A DNA stretch of 8,118 nt from an uncultured Pseudomonadota bacterium (GTDB taxonomy: Bacteria; Pseudomonadota; Gammaproteobacteria; Burkholderiales; Burkholderiaceae_C), in assembly GCA_900320815.1 (NCBI GenBank), contig ONTY01000131.1, positions 1 through 8,118 of the forward strand, written 5' to 3'. The notes beneath the pieces were generated by a model. It was not told the origin of the DNA, made no database searches, and saw nothing but the letters and a program-made list of their open reading frames with translations. Both the position numbers and the translations under genes were made by a program. Below are positions 6,579 to 8,118 of this stretch, piece by piece; within the stretch, counting starts at the first letter, position 1; every line of letters begins with the position of its first letter.

Positions 6579-6616
6579 AATCTTTGCATGCCCTCTCGTG
6601 AAGAGTAGAAGCGTGG

Positions 6617-6958
6617 CTAATACCCTGGCTTTGCCCCCGGTCTGCGGCGCGCAAACAGGCCGGCGGTGCGCGCACCCTGCACTTCAAAACGGCGCTGGCG
6701 CGCCTGCTGCGGCGTGGTGATGAGGGGGGCGGCCACGTCCAGCCGCTCGCCGTCCTGCAGCACTTGGGCAGGCGCGGCGCGCTGCCCGTGCAGCCCCACG
6801 CCGCCCGTGGCAATCAGGGGCGCCAGCTGCGCGGCAAGCTGCGGCTGCTGCGCGCGCAAAGCGTCCAGCGCCTGCTGCACGCTGGCGCCATCGGGCGCTT
6901 CAAACACCACTTGCGCGGCGCGGCGCGGCGCGACGGCAAACGCCAGTGTCAGGCGCAT
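6617..6958 (-). CDS. rnfH: RnfH family ubiquitin-like protein (RatB/PasI type)
   Basis: This 113-residue protein belongs to the RnfH family, which has a beta-grasp (ubiquitin-like) fold; its biochemical role is poorly defined, and in E. coli the homologue beside ratA is called RatB or PasI. The N-terminal strand [11 protein letters not shown] is followed by a helix rich in Ala and Gln. The family signature is in the middle: VGLHGQ, then LQDGERLDVAAPL, then P..AR.RR near residues 83-90. The C-terminal 25 residues are Arg-rich (FARRRPG). It starts at 6958, where the ratA stop and the rnfH start overlap as TGATG, so translation is probably coupled; a GGGGAG motif lies about 11 nt upstream inside ratA. 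The name does not imply that it is part of an Rnf complex here. Confidence 0.85.
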   Translation of the reverse strand: MRLTLAFAVAPRRAAQVVFEAPDGASVQQALDALRAQQPQLAAQLAPLIATGGVGLHGQRAAPAQVLQDGERLDVAAPLITTPQQARQRRFEVQGARTAGLFARRRPGAKPGY

Positions 6959-7416
6959 CAGGCGGCGCTCTCCCCTTCGCCGCCCTCGCCATACACGGCG
7001 TCGGCGCGCTCAATGAAGGCTTGCACAAAGGTGGCGGCCAGGCGGTCAAACACCGGGGCAATCACCGCCGAGAGCAGCCGGCTGGCAAACGCATACTCCA
7101 GCCGGAAGTCAATGCGGCACGCCTCGCTGCCAATGGGGGTGAAGCGCCACTCGCCCTCCAGGTGCGAGAACGGCCCGCGCACCAGATGCAGGCACATGCG
7201 GTGCGGCGGCTCGTGCTCGTTGCGCGTGATGAAGGTCTTGCTCACGCCTTTGAAGGCAAGCCCCACCTCCGCCGTCATGCCCAGCGGCGTGCTTTCCAGC
7301 ACGCGCCCGCTGCTGCAGCCAAGCAGAAACTCGGGGTAGTGCTCCACGTCAATGACCAAGTCGAACATTTGCTGCGGCGTGTGCCACACAGAGACGGATT
7401 TGTGGACAGTCTTCAT
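6958..7416 (-). CDS. ratA: RatA/PasT family protein with START (Coq10-type) domain
   Basis: The 152-residue product is a single START-like helix-grip domain of the RatA/Coq10 family. In E. coli RatA (PasT) was reported to block 70S ribosome formation and to affect persistence; family members are also related to the ubiquinone-binding Coq10, so the exact role is not settled. Seen in the sequence: [21 protein letters not shown], a typical first strand and helix; the hallmark YPEFLLGC at about residues 27-34; the central strands through [12 protein letters not shown]; the [12 protein letters not shown] segment; and a long C-terminal helix with [18 protein letters not shown]. The length is normal. 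It overlaps rnfH by one base and diverges from smpB across 82 bp, an arrangement widely kept in proteobacteria. No strong Shine-Dalgarno is seen before the ATG. Confidence 0.92.
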   Translation of the reverse strand: MKTVHKSVSVWHTPQQMFDLVIDVEHYPEFLLGCSSGRVLESTPLGMTAEVGLAFKGVSKTFITRNEHEPPHRMCLHLVRGPFSHLEGEWRFTPIGSEACRIDFRLEYAFASRLLSAVIAPVFDRLAATFVQAFIERADAVYGEGGEGESAA

Positions 7417-7425
7417 ACCTAGAAT
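7397..7425 (+). promoter_or_regulatory. Weak candidate promoter for smpB
   Basis: TAGAAT at 7420-7425 is a good -10 (five of six), but no convincing -35 lies 16-18 bp upstream; GATTTG at 7397-7402 is the best at 17 bp. It would overlap the ratA start codon on the other strand and give a leader of about 67 nt. Confidence 0.25.
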
Positions 7426-7498
7426 GCGCGGTTTGCCCGGCGCGCAGCAGCAGCGCCGCCTTCAAGCTCTCCCTGATTTTCCCTCCCCTGCGCCCGCA

Positions 7499-7975
7499 AT
7501 GGCTAAAAAACCCAAAACCCCAAGCGCGCAAATTGCCGCCAACAAAAAAGCCAGCTTCAACTACACGTTTGAGGAACGCTACGAGGCGGGCATCGTGCTG
7601 CAAGGCTGGGAGGTAAAGGCGCTGCGCGCGGGCAAGGGGCAGCTCACAGACGGCTACGTCGTCATCCGCGCGGGCGAGCTTTTCGTCATCGGCTGCCAAA
7701 TCACGCCCCTTGGCACCGCCAGCACGCATGTGCGCCCGGACGCCGTGCGCACGAGAAAGCTGCTGATGCACGCCGCCGAAATCCGCCGCTTGATTGGCAA
7801 GGTGGAGCAGCGCGGCTATACCCTGGTGCCGCTCAAACTCTATTGGAAAAACGGGCGCGTGAAATGCGAAATTGCGCTGGCCAAAGGCAAAGCCACGCAC
7901 GATAAACGCAGCACGATTAAAGAGCGCGAAGGCCGCCGCGAAGTGGAACGCGCCATGAAACAGGCGGTGCGATAA
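7499..7975 (+). CDS. smpB: SsrA (tmRNA)-binding protein SmpB
   Basis: SmpB binds tmRNA and brings it to stalled ribosomes, allowing trans-translation, tagging and degradation of the incomplete protein. The 158-residue product has the normal length (E. coli 160). Family marks are visible in order: NKKASFNY near residue 15, [19 protein letters not shown], the segment [48 protein letters not shown], and the basic C-terminal tail [19 protein letters not shown], which enters the empty mRNA channel. The ATG at 7499 gives the expected short Lys-rich N-terminus; no clear Shine-Dalgarno is present before it. It diverges from ratA, and its stop is followed by a 75-bp gap before the next plus-strand start. 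Confidence 0.97.
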   Translation: MAKKPKTPSAQIAANKKASFNYTFEERYEAGIVLQGWEVKALRAGKGQLTDGYVVIRAGELFVIGCQITPLGTASTHVRPDAVRTRKLLMHAAEIRRLIGKVEQRGYTLVPLKLYWKNGRVKCEIALAKGKATHDKRSTIKEREGRREVERAMKQAVR

Positions 7976-8005
7976 AACAGCAGTTTTGATGGGGTATATG
8001 CTGAT

Positions 8006-8026
8006 TGCCGGCTTATATTGCCGGCA
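8006..8026 (+). other. GC-rich hairpin and direct repeat downstream of smpB
   Basis: TGCCGGC (8006-8012) pairs perfectly with GCCGGCA (8020-8026) around a 7-base AT loop. The word ATTGCCGGC also occurs twice directly (8004-8012, 8017-8025). No T run follows, so an intrinsic terminator is not supported; it may be a weak 3' end structure of smpB or a leader element of the next gene. Confidence 0.4.
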
Positions 8027-8041
8027 GCCATAGCTCCTATT

Positions 8042-8050
8042 GGAGAGTAT
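8042..8050 (+). promoter_or_regulatory. Ribosome binding site of the gene starting at 8051
   Basis: GGAG (8042-8045) lies 5 nt before the ATG at 8051. It can pair with CTCC (8034-8037) across a TATT loop, a short 4-bp stem that could mask the site. Confidence 0.6.
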
Positions 8051-8118
8051 ATGGTATTTCCCTGGATGACCAACCGCAACACCACCGTCCCGCTGCATGC
8101 GGCCATTGAAGCGGGCGA
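8051..8118 (+). CDS. Start of a probable ankyrin-repeat protein, C-terminus off the right edge
   Basis: Twenty-two codons are visible, starting MVFPWMTNRNTTVPLHAAIEAG. The segment T-x-PLHAAIEAG matches the beginning of an ankyrin repeat (consensus TPLHxAAxxG), so the product probably carries ankyrin repeats and acts through protein binding. A GGAG Shine-Dalgarno five bases upstream supports the start, and the frame is open to the window end. There is no signal peptide in the visible part. With so little sequence the family call is tentative. It starts 75 bp after smpB on the same strand, so it may share the smpB transcript or have its own promoter; no convincing promoter was found in the gap. 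Confidence 0.55.
   Translation, partial: MVFPWMTNRNTTVPLHAAIEAG

Larger units (their letters stand above)
6334..6616. other. Intergenic region between rnfH and pilV, likely the pilV operon control region
   Basis: These 283 bp hold no convincing gene. They contain, on the way to pilV, a sigma70-type promoter (6550-6578), an inverted repeat over it (6541-6573), several TGCCA/TGGCA words (6464, 6482, 6495, 6543, 6567), the palindrome GGGGCGCCCC (6503-6512), a 16-base A/T homopolymer (6404-6419) and a hairpin (6384-6399). If the promoter is used, the pilV message has a leader of about 210 nt. Confidence 0.7.

Noticed and set aside
7390..7498. Small GC-rich hairpin (GGCGC...GCGCC) in the smpB leader
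   Set aside because: Five base pairs with a GCA-repeat loop in GC-rich DNA is expected by chance.
1..8118. CRISPR array, tRNA, rRNA, insertion sequence or attachment site
   Set aside because: No regularly spaced repeats, cloverleaf, transposase or terminal inverted repeats were seen anywhere in the window.

Overview
The window looks like part of a betaproteobacterial chromosome, most likely Burkholderiales and perhaps Comamonadaceae. The evidence is a fairly GC-rich composition, a divergent smpB / ratA-rnfH arrangement, and a type IVa pilus minor-pilin cluster in the order pilV-pilW-pilX-pilY1. Taxon and homology statements come from recognising protein families by eye; no search was run.

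Layout. Positions 1-6333 hold a minus-strand cluster read right to left: pilV (6333-5746), pilW (5704-4621, broken by one frameshift near 5314), pilX (4586-3936) and a very large pilY1 (from 3908, running off the left edge). The three gaps are 41, 34 and 27 bp. pilW, pilX and pilY1 each have a clear Shine-Dalgarno sequence, so one transcript is likely. Upstream lies a 283-bp gap (6334-6616) with a good sigma70-type promoter, an inverted repeat over that promoter, a 16-base homopolymer and a small hairpin. Right of it, rnfH and ratA form an overlapping minus-strand pair. smpB diverges from them on the plus strand, and a new plus-strand gene with an ankyrin-like beginning starts at 8051 and runs off the right edge.

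How the genes work together. PilV, PilW and PilX are minor prepilins that, with the large secreted PilY1, are known in other species to form the tip/priming complex of the type IV pilus. RatA (START/Coq10 fold), RnfH (ubiquitin-like) and SmpB (tmRNA partner in ribosome rescue) are housekeeping neighbours and probably unrelated to pili.

Most noteworthy. (1) The last 66 visible residues of PilY1 (window positions 1 to about 200) do not look like PilY1: the expected propeller sequence stops at about residue 1236 and is replaced in frame by a segment with different codon choice that resembles a phage-type protein. This is either a contig-edge chimera or a real C-terminal replacement. (2) pilW carries a frameshift. 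(3) The same 8-bp arms flank the pilV promoter and form a near-contiguous palindrome inside pilY1. (4) Homopolymer tracts sit at the 5' ends of pilV, pilW and pilX, where slippage could switch expression. I saw no CRISPR array, tRNA, rRNA or insertion sequence, and nothing here proves a new system.
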